Part shown: piece by piece, positions 19,093 to 28,660 of the stretch
Numbering within the stretch: the stretch's first letter is position 1
Layout of the letters: every line of letters begins with the position of its first letter
Source of the DNA: Serratia liquefaciens ATCC 27592
GTDB taxonomy: Bacteria; Pseudomonadota; Gammaproteobacteria; Enterobacterales; Enterobacteriaceae
NCBI RefSeq assembly: GCF_000422085.1
Contig: NC_021741.1
Coordinates: forward strand, 2,294,001-2,358,000
Direction: 5' to 3'
Length of the DNA stretch: 64,000 bases
Made by a program: the position numbers and the translations under genes
Notes under the pieces: model-generated
The model's database searches: none
What the model saw: only the letters and a program-made list of their open reading frames with translations
What the model was told of the DNA's origin: nothing

Positions 19093-21249
19093 TTGCCAGT
19101 CACCAACCGACGCCAGTTTATTAAACTCAGCGCACAAACCGCAGGAGCCGTATTCGCGATGACTTCATTACCCAACAGTATCCGCCTGGCGATGGCGGCA
19201 GACGGGGGCACCAGCGCCGCCGACCAATTCTTGTGGCTGGAAGAGCTGCAGGGCAAAGCCGCACAGGCATGGATCAAGCAGGAAAACCAACGTACCACCG
19301 CGCGTTTTGCCCAGGGCGAAGGTTTTCGTCAGGTGGAAAAGCAGGTGCTGGCCATTCTGAATAAAGAGAGCCAAATTCCGTGGGTCACCAAGCGGGGTGA
19401 GTACTATTACAACTTTTGGCAGGATCAAGCCAATCCACGCGGCCTGTGGCGACGGACCACCTTGCAGGAATATCGCAAGGATCAACCGAACTGGGAAACG
19501 GTGCTGGATATTGACGCGTTGGGCAAGGCCGAAGGCAAAGATTGGGTGTTCCATGGCTCGCAGTCGCTGGCTCCCGAATACCGCTATTGCCTGCTGGAGC
19601 TGTCGCCGGACGGCGGTGACGCCACCGAAATCCGTGAGTTCGATCTGGTGACCAAGCAGTTTGTTAAAGACGGCTTTGTGCTGCCGGTGGCGAAAAGTCA
19701 GGCCTCGTGGATTGATAAGGATACGCTGTTTGTCGCCACGGATTTTGGCGCGGGATCCATGACTCAATCAGGTTATGCGCGCATTGCCAAACGCTGGCGG
19801 CGCGGCACGCCGTTGAGCGCGGCTCAAACGCTGTATGAAGCGCAACCGCAGGATATGGTGGTGTATGCCTATCATGACCATACGCCAGGCTTTGAGCGAA
19901 ACTACGTGGGCCGCAGCCTGGATTTCTATCGCCGCGAAACCTATCTGCTGACCGCACAAGATCAGAAAATCAAAATTGATATTCCCGCCGACGCCGAGTT
20001 CAGCACCCACCGCGGGTGGCTATTGGTTAAGCCGAGCAGCGACTGGCAGGTGGGGGAGACGCGCTATCCTTCCGGTGCATTATTGGCGACCCATTTTGAC
20101 GATTATCTGGCCGGCAAGCGTGAATTTACGGTGTTATTCACCCCGACCGCGCAGGTGGCGTTAAGTGGCTACAGCGCCACGCGCGATCACCTGATCCTCA
20201 GCATCATGGACAACGTGGTAAACCGGTTGGAAGTGCTGACGCCGCAAGAGAATGGCTGGCAGCGCAAGCCGCTGGGCAAACCGGGGGCAATCAGCACCCT
20301 GTCCGCCGGCGGCATTGATGAAGAGACCAACGATTACTTCCTGACTCTCAGCGGCTTCCTGCAGCCGACCTCTTTGTACATGGGCAATCTGGACGGCGGG
20401 GAGCCGGAACTGCTTAAGCAAGGGCCGCAGGATTTTGACGCCAGTGGTTATCAGGTCAGCCAGCATTTCGCTACGTCAAAAGACGGTACGCGGGTGCCGT
20501 ATTTCCAAATATCGGCCAAGGACATCAAACTGGACGGCAGCAACCCTACGCTGCTGTACGGTTATGGCGGGTTTGAGGTGTCGCTCACGCCGGGTTACAT
20601 GGGAGCCAAGGCGCCGGCCTGGCTGGAGCGTGGCGGGGTGTACGTCGTGGCCAATATTCGCGGCGGTGGTGAGTATGGTCCAGCCTGGCATCAGGCGGCG
20701 CTTAAGCAAAACCGTCATCGTGCCTATGAGGACTTTGCCGCAGTGGCGGAGGATCTGATTGTGCGAAAAGTGACATCGTCACAACATCTGGGAGCCCGCG
20801 GCGGCAGTAACGGCGGCTTACTGGTAGGCAACATGCTGACGCTGTACCCGCAGCTGTTCGGTTGCATCGTCTGTGAAGTGCCGTTGCTGGATATGCAACG
20901 TTATACCCAGCTTTCCGCCGGGGCTTCATGGATTGCCGAATACGGCGACCCGAGCAAAGCGGAAGAGTGGGCATACATCAAGACGTTCTCGCCGTATCAC
21001 AACATCAAAGCCGATGTACCTTATCCGCCGGTGCTGTTTTACACCGCCACCAGTGATGACCGGGTCAACCCGTCGCACGCGCGTAAAATGGCGGCGCGGA
21101 TGCAGCAGATGGGCTACCAGCAGGCCTATTTCTATGAGAATACCGAGGGTGGGCACAGTGCGGCGGCAGACAAGCAACAGGCCGCTTTCCACGGTGCGTT
21201 GGTCAGCGAGTTCATGTGGACTAACCTGAGCGCTAAACCGAAGGTCTGA
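19093..21249 (+). CDS. Prolyl oligopeptidase family (S9A) serine peptidase with Tat signal
   Basis: 718-residue S9A peptidase: an N-terminal seven-bladed propeller region (about 60-430) and an alpha/beta-hydrolase domain. The catalytic triad is visible as Ser572 in GGSNGG, Asp655 in SDDRVNP and His688 in GGHS. The N-terminus TNRRQFIKLSAQTAGAVFA is a twin-arginine export signal, with probable cleavage after LAMA near residue 36, so the mature enzyme is periplasmic. The start appears to be TTG at 19093, seven bases after GGGAG; no ATG fits. Cleaves after proline in short peptides by family inference. Confidence 0.88.
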   Translation: MPVTNRRQFIKLSAQTAGAVFAMTSLPNSIRLAMAADGGTSAADQFLWLEELQGKAAQAWIKQENQRTTARFAQGEGFRQVEKQVLAILNKESQIPWVTKRGEYYYNFWQDQANPRGLWRRTTLQEYRKDQPNWETVLDIDALGKAEGKDWVFHGSQSLAPEYRYCLLELSPDGGDATEIREFDLVTKQFVKDGFVLPVAKSQASWIDKDTLFVATDFGAGSMTQSGYARIAKRWRRGTPLSAAQTLYEAQPQDMVVYAYHDHTPGFERNYVGRSLDFYRRETYLLTAQDQKIKIDIPADAEFSTHRGWLLVKPSSDWQVGETRYPSGALLATHFDDYLAGKREFTVLFTPTAQVALSGYSATRDHLILSIMDNVVNRLEVLTPQENGWQRKPLGKPGAISTLSAGGIDEETNDYFLTLSGFLQPTSLYMGNLDGGEPELLKQGPQDFDASGYQVSQHFATSKDGTRVPYFQISAKDIKLDGSNPTLLYGYGGFEVSLTPGYMGAKAPAWLERGGVYVVANIRGGGEYGPAWHQAALKQNRHRAYEDFAAVAEDLIVRKVTSSQHLGARGGSNGGLLVGNMLTLYPQLFGCIVCEVPLLDMQRYTQLSAGASWIAEYGDPSKAEEWAYIKTFSPYHNIKADVPYPPVLFYTATSDDRVNPSHARKMAARMQQMGYQQAYFYENTEGGHSAAADKQQAAFHGALVSEFMWTNLSAKPKV

Positions 21250-21270
21250 ATCTCGCAGGACGAGAGATAA

Positions 21271-21304
21271 AAAAAGCCGGGGCAAATGATTGCCCCGGCT
21301 TTTT
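21271..21304. terminator. Bidirectional terminator between S9 peptidase and dtpA
   Basis: Perfect 14-bp stem (AAAAAGCCGGGGCA and complement) with a six-base loop and T-runs in both directions. Serves the convergent genes. Confidence 0.93.
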
Positions 21305-21372
21305 ATTGCGATGAAAACCTCGCCGGCGATCAGTTGGCCGCAGCGGCCGCCTGTGCTTTCTTGTTGGTATCT

Positions 21373-22857
21373 TCAGCGGTGTCCGGTGTCCAGCGTCATG
21401 CGGTACAGCTTCGGCGCGGTCAGCATCATCAGGATGGCGATCACGGCAGTAGCGATACCGATTTGCATAAACACGTGGCTGTAGATAGCCAGCGAAGCGT
21501 GCGCGTCGTTAACATTGCTAGGCACGGCGGTCAGACCGGCGACCTTACCGGCAATCAGCGCGGCAGCGGCGGTGGTCAGGAACCAGGAACCCATGATAAA
21601 GCCCATCAGGCGTTGTGGTACCAGTTGCGCCACCATAGCCAGGCCCAGACCGGAGATCATCAGCTCGCCGATACTCTGCAGCGCGTAGCTCAGGATTAGC
21701 CAGTTAACCGAAACGATACCCTGTTCGTTGGCAAAGCTGGCGCCCCACGGCAGCACCAGGAAGGCACCGGAACACAGGATCATACCGAAAGCGAACTTGT
21801 GCGGCATCGGCAGACGGTCACCCATCTTGTTATACAGCGCCGCCAGAATAGGGCTGGCCAGCATGATCCAGAACGGGTTCAGCGCCTGATATTGCTCGGG
21901 TTCGAAACCAATACCGAGGATGCTGTGTTCCACGTTGTGGATAGCGAAGAAGTTCAGCGAGGTCGGCATCTGGCTGTAGAGCACAAAGAAGACGACCGCT
22001 TCCAGCATCAACAGGAAGGCGACGATCATCTTGCGGCGCGCAGCACCGTGCAGCGCAAAGGTTTCTTTGGCGAACACAATCACGATACCGATGGAGATAA
22101 TCGCCAGTGCCCAGCGGGCAATCACCTGGTTGTGCAGCAACCAGCTGGAAATGGCTACCAGAGCGACTACGCCCACCAGGACCATCAGCAGCTTTTTCAC
22201 CTGCAGGGGTTTGAAGTCAGGCTTGGAACCGTGCTGTTTAACCCACTTGTGGCACACCATAAAGTTGACCAGGGTGATCAGCATGCCCACCACGCTCAGT
22301 GAGAACGCGACGCTCCAACCGTATTTCGCCGCCAGCCACGGTGTGGCCAACATGGAAAGGAAAGAACCGATATTGACGGACATATAGTACATGGTGAATG
22401 CACCGTCCAAACGCGGATCGTCTTTCTCATAGCAGGTTGACAGCAGGGAAGATGGGTTAGCCTTGAACAGGCCGCTACCCACGGCGATGGTCGCCATACC
22501 CAGGTACACCCAGAAGATTTCATGGCCGGAGTAGGCCACCATGGCGTATCCGACGGCCAGCACCAGCGCGCCCAGCACGATCACGCGCTTGGAGCCCAGT
22601 ACTTTATCTCCGAGCCAGCCACCGATGGCGACAAAGCCGTACACCAGTGCGCTGAAGGAAGAGAACAGGGTAATCGAGTCGGCTTCGCTCAGGCCAAGCA
22701 TTTTGACCAGATAAACCGCCATGATGCCTTGCAGGCCGTAATAGCCAAAACGTTCCCACAGCTCGATAGAGAAGATCAGGTAAAACGCCTTGGGTTGTTT
22801 GAAGGCGTTAAGACTCACGCTTTCAGGTTGTTCGCTGTTGTTGTTTGCTGTTGACAC
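21373..22857 (-). CDS. dtpA: Di/tripeptide:proton symporter DtpA, frameshifted C-terminal tail
   Basis: POT-family inner-membrane symporter for di- and tripeptides, about 14 membrane segments. The signature [19 protein letters not shown] is near residue 30, and [14 protein letters not shown] [14 protein letters not shown] and [23 protein letters not shown] are also present. Nearly collinear with E. coli DtpA. The start is GTG at 22857 (MSTANNN), as the family begins MSTAN. The frame ends early as LDTGHR; removing one copy of a 7-bp tandem duplication at 21378-21391 restores [15 protein letters not shown] and a stop at 21330 (506 residues). The transmembrane core is complete, so activity is probably kept. 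Confidence 0.93.
   Translation of the reverse strand: MSTANNNSEQPESVSLNAFKQPKAFYLIFSIELWERFGYYGLQGIMAVYLVKMLGLSEADSITLFSSFSALVYGFVAIGGWLGDKVLGSKRVIVLGALVLAVGYAMVAYSGHEIFWVYLGMATIAVGSGLFKANPSSLLSTCYEKDDPRLDGAFTMYYMSVNIGSFLSMLATPWLAAKYGWSVAFSLSVVGMLITLVNFMVCHKWVKQHGSKPDFKPLQVKKLLMVLVGVVALVAISSWLLHNQVIARWALAIISIGIVIVFAKETFALHGAARRKMIVAFLLMLEAVVFFVLYSQMPTSLNFFAIHNVEHSILGIGFEPEQYQALNPFWIMLASPILAALYNKMGDRLPMPHKFAFGMILCSGAFLVLPWGASFANEQGIVSVNWLILSYALQSIGELMISGLGLAMVAQLVPQRLMGFIMGSWFLTTAAAALIAGKVAGLTAVPSNVNDAHASLAIYSHVFMQIGIATAVIAILMMLTAPKLYRMTLDTGHR
21378..21391. repeat. 7-bp tandem duplication in dtpA
   Basis: GGTGTCC occurs twice in direct succession on the plus strand. It shifts the dtpA frame near the C-terminus; deletion of one unit reopens a frame resembling the E. 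coli DtpA tail. Confidence 0.85.
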
Positions 22858-23434
22858 TGGTACCTCTGATTTTTCACTGCCCCGTCCCAGAGAGACGAGA
22901 AATTGCAAAAGGTGATGCAGGACTGCATCCTTCTGCGTTGTTATAGGATGGGATGACGGCGGTTAATGTTCACTATCTTTGTCAACGAGGCAAGGCGTTT
23001 GTCATATCCTGTTACATATAACGCTCGCGGAGTGAAACAACCATGTTGCAAATGTTATGCAGCATTAACGTTCGTCTTTATTTGCTTTGCCGAGTTTTTG
23101 TTTTGATTAAAAGCTATACGGAATTTAAACAGTGATATATTCTGCTGAATGGAGTTTTATTAGTCCATATCAATAGGTGGGGTGATTAATCTATTGGATT
23201 GTTGTGCATATGACGCATTTTGTAAAATTATAGAAATTTAAGAAAACGGGACTGGCGCTTGTGACGTTAATGTGATCTTTAAAACGTGAGGTTTACCGCA
23301 ATTTTTAACTAATTTTTCGCTTGAAAATAAGCGGGAATTGGGTTTTCTACTGAAATCCGCGAGAACACCAAGGTTACTGCTGCTTGATATCACATTTCCG
23401 ATAAAAAATAGCTCAATGGGATATGAGGAAGAGA
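22858..23434. other. AT-rich gene-free region upstream of dtpA
   Basis: About 580 bases with no convincing coding frame on either strand, clearly more AT-rich than its surroundings (23040-23330 especially). It holds the dtpA promoter region on the minus strand and the 3' side of nth. I see no tRNA-like or repeat structure. Confidence 0.6.
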
Positions 23435-23453
23435 CGGGCGCGCGTTGCGCCCG
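23435..23453 (-). terminator. Hairpin after nth
   Basis: CGGGCGC paired with GCGCCCG, five-base loop, ten bases past the nth stop. The following minus-strand sequence is only moderately T-rich. Confidence 0.5.
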
Positions 23454-23463
23454 GTGGCAGCGA

Positions 23464-24105
23464 TCAGGCGTCGGGATAAACCTTCTCGTTAAACTCGCAA
23501 AGATCTTCAATGATGCAGGAACCGCAGCGCGGTTTACGTGCGATGCAGGTATAACGGCCGTGCAGGATAAACCAGTGGTGGCAATCGACCTTGAACTCGG
23601 CCGGCACCACCTTGAGCAGCTTCTCTTCAACCAGATCGACATTTTTGCCCGGAGCGAAACGGGTGCGATTGCACACGCGGAAGATGTGGGTATCTACGGC
23701 AATGGTCGGCCAGCCAAAGGCGGTATTGAGCACCACGTTGGCGGTCTTGCGACCGACGCCAGGCAGGGCCTCCAGCGCGGCACGATCTTCCGGTACCTCG
23801 CCGCCGTGCAGTTCTAACAGCATGCGACAGGTTTTGATCACGTTCTCGGCTTTGCTGTTAAACAGACCGATAGTCTTGATGTAGTCTTTGACGCCGTCGA
23901 CGCCCAGGGCCAGCAGGGCGGCCGGGGTGTTGGCCACCGGATAAAGCTTGGCGGTGGCCTTATTGACGCTGACGTCGGTCGCCTGCGCGGAGAGCAGTAC
24001 GGAGATCAGCAGTTCAAACGGCGTGCTGTACACCAGTTCCGTGGTCGGCTGCGGGTTGTTGTCGCGCAGCCGGGTAAGAATTTCCAGCCGTTTTTGCTTA
24101 TTCAT
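23464..24105 (-). CDS. nth: Endonuclease III (Nth)
   Basis: DNA glycosylase/AP lyase for oxidised pyrimidines, 213 residues. The helix-hairpin-helix with catalytic Lys is LPGVGRKTANVVL, the catalytic Asp is in TIAVDTHIFRV, and the 4Fe-4S cluster loop has the exact Cys spacing C-x6-C-x2-C-x5-C (from CIARKPRC to EDLC). Last gene of the rsx run: its ATG shares one base with the rsxE stop, which indicates translational coupling. Confidence 0.97.
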   Translation of the reverse strand: MNKQKRLEILTRLRDNNPQPTTELVYSTPFELLISVLLSAQATDVSVNKATAKLYPVANTPAALLALGVDGVKDYIKTIGLFNSKAENVIKTCRMLLELHGGEVPEDRAALEALPGVGRKTANVVLNTAFGWPTIAVDTHIFRVCNRTRFAPGKNVDLVEEKLLKVVPAEFKVDCHHWFILHGRYTCIARKPRCGSCIIEDLCEFNEKVYPDA

Positions 24106-24803
24106 CAGGCTTTCTCTGTCTGTCCTTGTCCCAGCGTCGGTTCAGCCAGCAAGGCTTTGGCCGTACGCGCTTTCATCCGTTCATCAATCAGGTATTTCAA
24201 CGCCAACAGCAGGCCCAGGCCGATAAAGGCCCCCGGTGGCAGCATGGCCAGCAGGAACGGGCTGTCAAAGTGAACCACTTCGATGCGCAATACTTTGGCC
24301 CAGCTGCCCAGCAGCATATCGGCGCCGTCGAACAGGGTGCCGTTGCCCAGCAACTCACGCATCGCGCCAAGCGTCACCATTACGCCGGTAGCGCCCAGGC
24401 CGATTGCCAGGCCGTCCAGCGCTGACAAACCGATGGGTTTTTTAGAGGCTACCGCTTCGGCGCGGCCCACCACGATACAGTTGGTGACGATCAGGGGAAT
24501 AAAGATCCCCAGCGATTGATACAGGCCAAAGGCATAGGCATTGATCAACATCTGCACGATGCTGACTGCCGCCGCGATGATCATGACGTAAATGGGAATA
24601 CGCACTTCATTCGGCACCCAGCGGCGCACCGCGGAAATGGAGCCGTTGGTCAGCGTCAATACCAGGGTGGTCGCCAGCCCAAGCCCGAGAGCGTTGGTCA
24701 CGGTGGACGTCACTGCCAGCAGCGGGCACATCCCCAGCAGCTGTACCAGTGCGGAGTTGTTCTTCCACAACCCCTGGACAATCAGATCTTTGGCTTCACT
24801 CAT
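24105..24803 (-). CDS. rsxE: Rnf/Rsx electron transport complex subunit E
   Basis: Inner-membrane subunit of 232 residues with about six hydrophobic segments, homologous to RnfE/NqrD. Motifs include [22 protein letters not shown] and [19 protein letters not shown]. Works with RsxABCDG, which in E. coli keeps SoxR reduced. The ATG at 24803 overlaps the rsxG stop by four bases. Confidence 0.95.
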   Translation of the reverse strand: MSEAKDLIVQGLWKNNSALVQLLGMCPLLAVTSTVTNALGLGLATTLVLTLTNGSISAVRRWVPNEVRIPIYVMIIAAAVSIVQMLINAYAFGLYQSLGIFIPLIVTNCIVVGRAEAVASKKPIGLSALDGLAIGLGATGVMVTLGAMRELLGNGTLFDGADMLLGSWAKVLRIEVVHFDSPFLLAMLPPGAFIGLGLLLALKYLIDERMKARTAKALLAEPTLGQGQTEKA

Positions 24804-25429
24804 TCGCTGGCTCCACACACAGGTAAGCTATCAAGTTTAGGCGGCAGCGTTTCCATATACAATGCCGTGCGCCGAACGGCGTTGACCACCGCGCGCGGTG
24901 TGATGGTGGCGCCGGTGAATTGATCGAACATACCGCCGTCTTTCTTCACCGCCCAGCGTTTATCGTCCGGGCCTTCAATTTTCTTGCCGCTGAAGAACGA
25001 AATCCAGTTCGAGATACGCAGCTCAATTTTATCGCCCAATCCAGGCGTTTCATGGTGTTCGACCACGCGGGTACCCAGCACGGTGCCGCTGAAATCAGCG
25101 CCGACCAGCAGCTGAATGGCGCCGGAATAGCCGTCCGGTGCGGTGGTTTCTACCGCGGCTGCCGTAGGTTGACCGTTTTTACGCGCCAGATACAGGCGGT
25201 GAGGGGCACCGTTGCCCAGCGCCGGATCGCTTACCAGGAAGCACTCGGTCTGCATGTCGTTGTCGTAGTGTTCCGGGGGCACCACTTGATCAAGCAGGGC
25301 TTTTTGCTGCAATGCCGCCTGGTGGGCGATGGTTTTTTGCGTCAGGCTATGCACCACCGCGGTCAGACCGGTAGTCACTGCGGCAAACACCGCCAGCGTG
25401 GTGCCATGCTTTCTCATTGAATTCAGCAT
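24800..25429 (-). CDS. rsxG: Rnf/Rsx complex subunit G (FMN-binding)
   Basis: 209-residue subunit with one N-terminal membrane segment and a periplasmic FMN-binding domain. The covalent FMN attachment motif is [11 protein letters not shown] (acceptor Thr), preceded by [13 protein letters not shown] chose the second ATG (25429), five bases after AAGGAG, matching the MLxxxRKHG start of the family. It follows rsxD by nine bases. Confidence 0.95.
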   Translation of the reverse strand: MLNSMRKHGTTLAVFAAVTTGLTAVVHSLTQKTIAHQAALQQKALLDQVVPPEHYDNDMQTECFLVSDPALGNGAPHRLYLARKNGQPTAAAVETTAPDGYSGAIQLLVGADFSGTVLGTRVVEHHETPGLGDKIELRISNWISFFSGKKIEGPDDKRWAVKKDGGMFDQFTGATITPRAVVNAVRRTALYMETLPPKLDSLPVCGASE

Positions 25430-25438
25430 CATGGCTCC

Positions 25439-26524
25439 TTAGCGATGGCCGTACACGCGTGGCTGCGTGTAGTGGTCGATGAGCGGTACGGTAATGTTGG
25501 CCAGCAGAACGGCGAAGGCAACGCCGTCAGGGTAGCCGCCATAAACACGGATAAGCCACACCAGCACGCCAATCAATGCGCCATAAATCAGGCGGCCTTT
25601 TGGCGTGGTGGAAGCGCTGACCGGGTCGGTAGCAATAAAGAACGCCCCCAACATGCTGGCCCCGGAGAACAGGTGGATCAGCGGCGATGCCTGCTGCAGC
25701 GGGTCAAGCCACCAGGCCAGTCCGGAGCACACGGCGATAGCTGCCAGCATGCTGAACGGGATCTGCCAGTGGATCAGGCGGCGAGCCAGCATAAACAGCC
25801 CACCGGCCAGGAAACCGAGGTTGACCCATTGCCAACCGATACCGGCCAGAGCGCCACCAAACAGCGGCTGTTGCAACACTTGTTCGACGCTATGGCCACT
25901 GCGCAACCCGGTTTTGAAACCGTCCAGCGGGGTGGCCTGGCTGATACCGTCAATCCCCATCTGCAATTCGTGAATGGTGGCGCCCTGCGCGGTATGGCCG
26001 CTGAAGATCGCCAGCAGGGTATCCTGGAATGAAAGCGCGGTGGCTCGCAGTTCATCCGGCGGCAGCCAACTGGTCATTTGTACCGGGAAGGCGATCAGCA
26101 GCACCACATAGCCGACCATCGCCGGGTTGAACGGGTTTTGCCCGAGGCCGCCGTACAGCTGCTTGGCGATGACGATGGCAAAGAAAGTGCCGATGACAAT
26201 CATCCACCAGGGGGCCAGTGGCGGCAGGCTGATGCCCAACAGCAAGGCGGTCAGCAGGGCAGAATTATCTGCCAGACGCGTGCGAACCGGCAGCTTGCGC
26301 AAGGCGAGGATAGCGCCTTCCGCCAGCAGGGCGACCAGCATCGCCAGGGCGGTTTGAATCAGAGTACCGTAGCCAAAGAACCACACCTGCGCCGCGACAC
26401 CGGGAATACAAGCCAGCATGACCCACAGCATAATACGGCTGGTGCTTTGCTGGTTATGGGTGAAAGGAGAACTGGCGATGTGCAAGCCTTTGGCGGCTGT
26501 TTGTTGTACCGGCCTGAACTTCAT
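25439..26524 (-). CDS. rsxD: Rnf/Rsx complex subunit D
   Basis: NqrB/RnfD-type membrane subunit, 361 residues. The flavinylation motif is [12 protein letters not shown], and the membrane core includes [16 protein letters not shown] and [21 protein letters not shown]. The ATG at 26524 suits the family start MKFRPVQ. Unlike in E. coli it is not adjacent to rsxC: a divergent AraC-family gene and about 1.45 kb separate them, so rsxDGE-nth must be transcribed from its own promoter. Confidence 0.95.
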   Translation of the reverse strand: MKFRPVQQTAAKGLHIASSPFTHNQQSTSRIMLWVMLACIPGVAAQVWFFGYGTLIQTALAMLVALLAEGAILALRKLPVRTRLADNSALLTALLLGISLPPLAPWWMIVIGTFFAIVIAKQLYGGLGQNPFNPAMVGYVVLLIAFPVQMTSWLPPDELRATALSFQDTLLAIFSGHTAQGATIHELQMGIDGISQATPLDGFKTGLRSGHSVEQVLQQPLFGGALAGIGWQWVNLGFLAGGLFMLARRLIHWQIPFSMLAAIAVCSGLAWWLDPLQQASPLIHLFSGASMLGAFFIATDPVSASTTPKGRLIYGALIGVLVWLIRVYGGYPDGVAFAVLLANITVPLIDHYTQPRVYGHR

Positions 26525-26904
26525 AGAATAACTACACCTATCTTTGCCGTGCATCGGCAGGTTCAACGCGCCTCTCAGAGGAGCCGCAGGAAAAATTATA
26601 GCGCTGCATTCTACCTGAATCACTGCGAGGGTAATACGTCTTAATTGTGCGGGTATTCGGCTTTTAGCACGGGGTGTACGCGAGGGGGAAATTTCTAATG
26701 GCGCGATTAGATTTTTTTTGCCGAGAAAAGCGGGGTAGTTTGGTCAGTCAAAACAAAAATCGTCGGCATCACTGGCCGACAACAGGCGATAACCACTGGA
26801 TTTGCAGGGTATTTTAGGGCCTTTTTTTCGCACAAAATAACAACTTTTGCATAATCTATGTGGGTTATTATCCCGTGTATTATTAAGTTAGTGAATGTAC
26901 ATTA
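26525..26904. promoter_or_regulatory. Divergent promoter region between rsxD and the AraC-family gene
   Basis: 380 bases with no gene. It must contain the promoter for rsxDGE-nth on the minus strand and that of the AraC-family gene on the plus strand. A GTCGGC/GCCGAC hairpin lies at 26762-26780 and AT-rich tracts at 26700-26720 and 26820-26900. I could not place -35/-10 elements with confidence. Confidence 0.45.
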
Positions 26905-27798
26905 ATGACAAATGAAGATGTATTTTTTATTGAAGAACTGATTGAGTGGGTTGAGATACATCTGGAGAAACGGCCTAATCTGGACGAAGTCGCGCGTATT
27001 TCCGGCTATTCCAAGTGGCATCTGCAACGCAAGTTTAAACGCATCACCGGCATTCAGCTCGCCACCTATATCCGCTCACGTATTCTGACGCGTGCAGCGG
27101 TGGCGTTACGTATCACCCACCGTTCTATCATCGATATTTCAGACGAACTGGGCTTTGATTCCCAACAAACCTTTACCCGCATGTTCAAACAGCGTTTCGA
27201 CACCACGCCCAATCGTTATCGTTCGATGGACACCTGGGATGTGAAAAACCTGATGCCGCGCTTTAGTTTCGATGCCAATTTCGCAGCTGATTATTACCCA
27301 GAAGTGAAACGCCTGACGTTGCCGGATATGCAGCTGGTGGGTTTTTCGCGCCAGTTGGATTTTGCCTCGGAAGCGGAGATCGAACATTCGTCTTGTATGG
27401 CGATGAAGGACGAAATCTTCACCGATTTCTTCCGTGGGCTGAGTGTGGATTGTCATCGGGTTTACAGCATTCATTCCGTGCGAAATCGAGATGATGACGC
27501 GTATTCGGCCACCCACATCATGGCAGTGGATCCTGAGAACAAACAGGATATTTTGTCGGGCTACCAGATCGACACTATCCCGATCGCCGGGCGTGAATAT
27601 ATTTCTATTAACCATCTGGGCTCTGCGAAAGAGTGTTCGCAGTTCTTTGCCTATCTGATCACCCACGTGATGCCGGGGCTGCGTAATGAAGTGAAAGGGA
27701 GCGTGGAGATGGAAATAATTCAAACCAAGGAGCGGAATCAGGATTCGAAGATGCGCCAGATTGACGTTGATTATACCTATCTGATTTCTATTGATTAG
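26905..27798 (+). CDS. AraC-family regulator of Rob/GyrI-like architecture
   Basis: 297 residues: an N-terminal double helix-turn-helix at about 5-108 (WVEIHLEKRPNLDEVARISGYSKWHLQRKFKRITG, then ISDELGFDSQQTFTRMFKQRFDTTPNRYR) of the MarA/SoxS/Rob type. A C-terminal domain (about 125-297) is of the size and order of Rob's GyrI-like ligand domain. Rob relatives control redox and drug-stress genes. It is inserted inside the rsx operon and faces away from rsxD. The plain ATG has only a weak ribosome site. Confidence 0.85.
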   Translation: MTNEDVFFIEELIEWVEIHLEKRPNLDEVARISGYSKWHLQRKFKRITGIQLATYIRSRILTRAAVALRITHRSIIDISDELGFDSQQTFTRMFKQRFDTTPNRYRSMDTWDVKNLMPRFSFDANFAADYYPEVKRLTLPDMQLVGFSRQLDFASEAEIEHSSCMAMKDEIFTDFFRGLSVDCHRVYSIHSVRNRDDDAYSATHIMAVDPENKQDILSGYQIDTIPIAGREYISINHLGSAKECSQFFAYLITHVMPGLRNEVKGSVEMEIIQTKERNQDSKMRQIDVDYTYLISID

Positions 27799-27947
27799 GG
27801 CGTGACTCCAAGGGCTGGGACCATTGGAACGCGCCCTGTATTACGAACCGCCTGTTTGGTCCACCAACCCTCACATCTCACGCCTTGCTGCCTGCTCAAG
27901 TGGTCGCCAGCGGCGCTCACGCATTATTGAGTGAAACAGCCAGGGCC

Positions 27948-27966
27948 GCCTTGCGTTTTGCAAGGC
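27948..27966 (-). terminator. Hairpin after rsxC
   Basis: GCCTTGC paired with GCAAGGC around a five-base loop, 11 bases past the rsxC stop. No T-tract follows, so it may protect the 3' end rather than terminate. It fits rsxABC ending here as a separate transcript. Confidence 0.5.
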
Positions 27967-27976
27967 GCCGCTTCCG

Positions 27977-28660
27977 CTACTCTTTATTGTTTTCCGCCGT
28001 CGCCAGGTTTTGCTCGGCCTTTTTAGCTTTGACGCGTGCAATAGCCGCCGCAACCGCCGCCTTGCGCGGATCTTCTTCCTGTACGGCAGCTACCGGTTCT
28101 GCCGGCGATTCAACAGTTTCGGCCTGCTGCGCGGCTTTCTTGGCTTTAGCACGTGCAATAGCCGCCGCAACCGCCGCCTTGCGTGGATCTTCTTCCTGCA
28201 CGGCAGCTGCTGGTTCCGTCGGCGATTCAACAGTTTCGGCCTGCTGCGCGGCTTTCTTGGCTTTAGCGCGAGCGATGGCCGCAGCAACCGCCGCCTTGCG
28301 CGGATCTTCTTCCTGCACGGTAGCTGCTGGTTCCGTCGGCGATTCAACCGTTTCGGCCTGCTGCGCAGCTTTCTTGGCTTTGACCCGTGCCAATGCAGCA
28401 GCCACGGCAGCCTTGCGCGGATCTTCTTCCTGCACGGCAGTGGCTGGCTCCGTCGGCGACTCAACGCTATCGGCCTGCTGCGCAGCTTTCTTGGCTTTGA
28501 CCCGTGCCAATGCAGCAGCCACGGCGGTCTTGCGCGGATCTTCTTCTTGTGCCACAGCTACCAGCTCAGCAGGCGTTCCAACTGCGTCGGCTTGCTGAGC
28601 TTCTTTCTTGGCTTTAACCCGGGCTAACGCAGCAGCAACTGCAGCCTTACGCGGATCTTC
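27977..28660 (-). repeat. Six tandem 117-bp repeats in the 3' end of rsxC
   Basis: Repeat units begin at 28660 and recur exactly every 117 bases down to 28075; the sixth is shortened by the stop codon. Each encodes an Ala/Lys-rich helix ([19 protein letters not shown] core) followed by an acidic/Pro-containing linker. Copy number variation between strains is likely, and assemblies from short reads may collapse it. Confidence 0.9.

Noticed and set aside
23238..23817. Plus and minus frames in and before nth
   Set aside because: They are shadows of nth or chance frames in the AT-rich gap, without ribosome sites.
27885..28627. Long plus-strand open frames rich in Ala, Ser and Phe/Leu opposite rsxC
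   Set aside because: They are antisense to the 117-bp repeats of rsxC and repeat with the same period; no ribosome site or known family. An artefact of the repeat.
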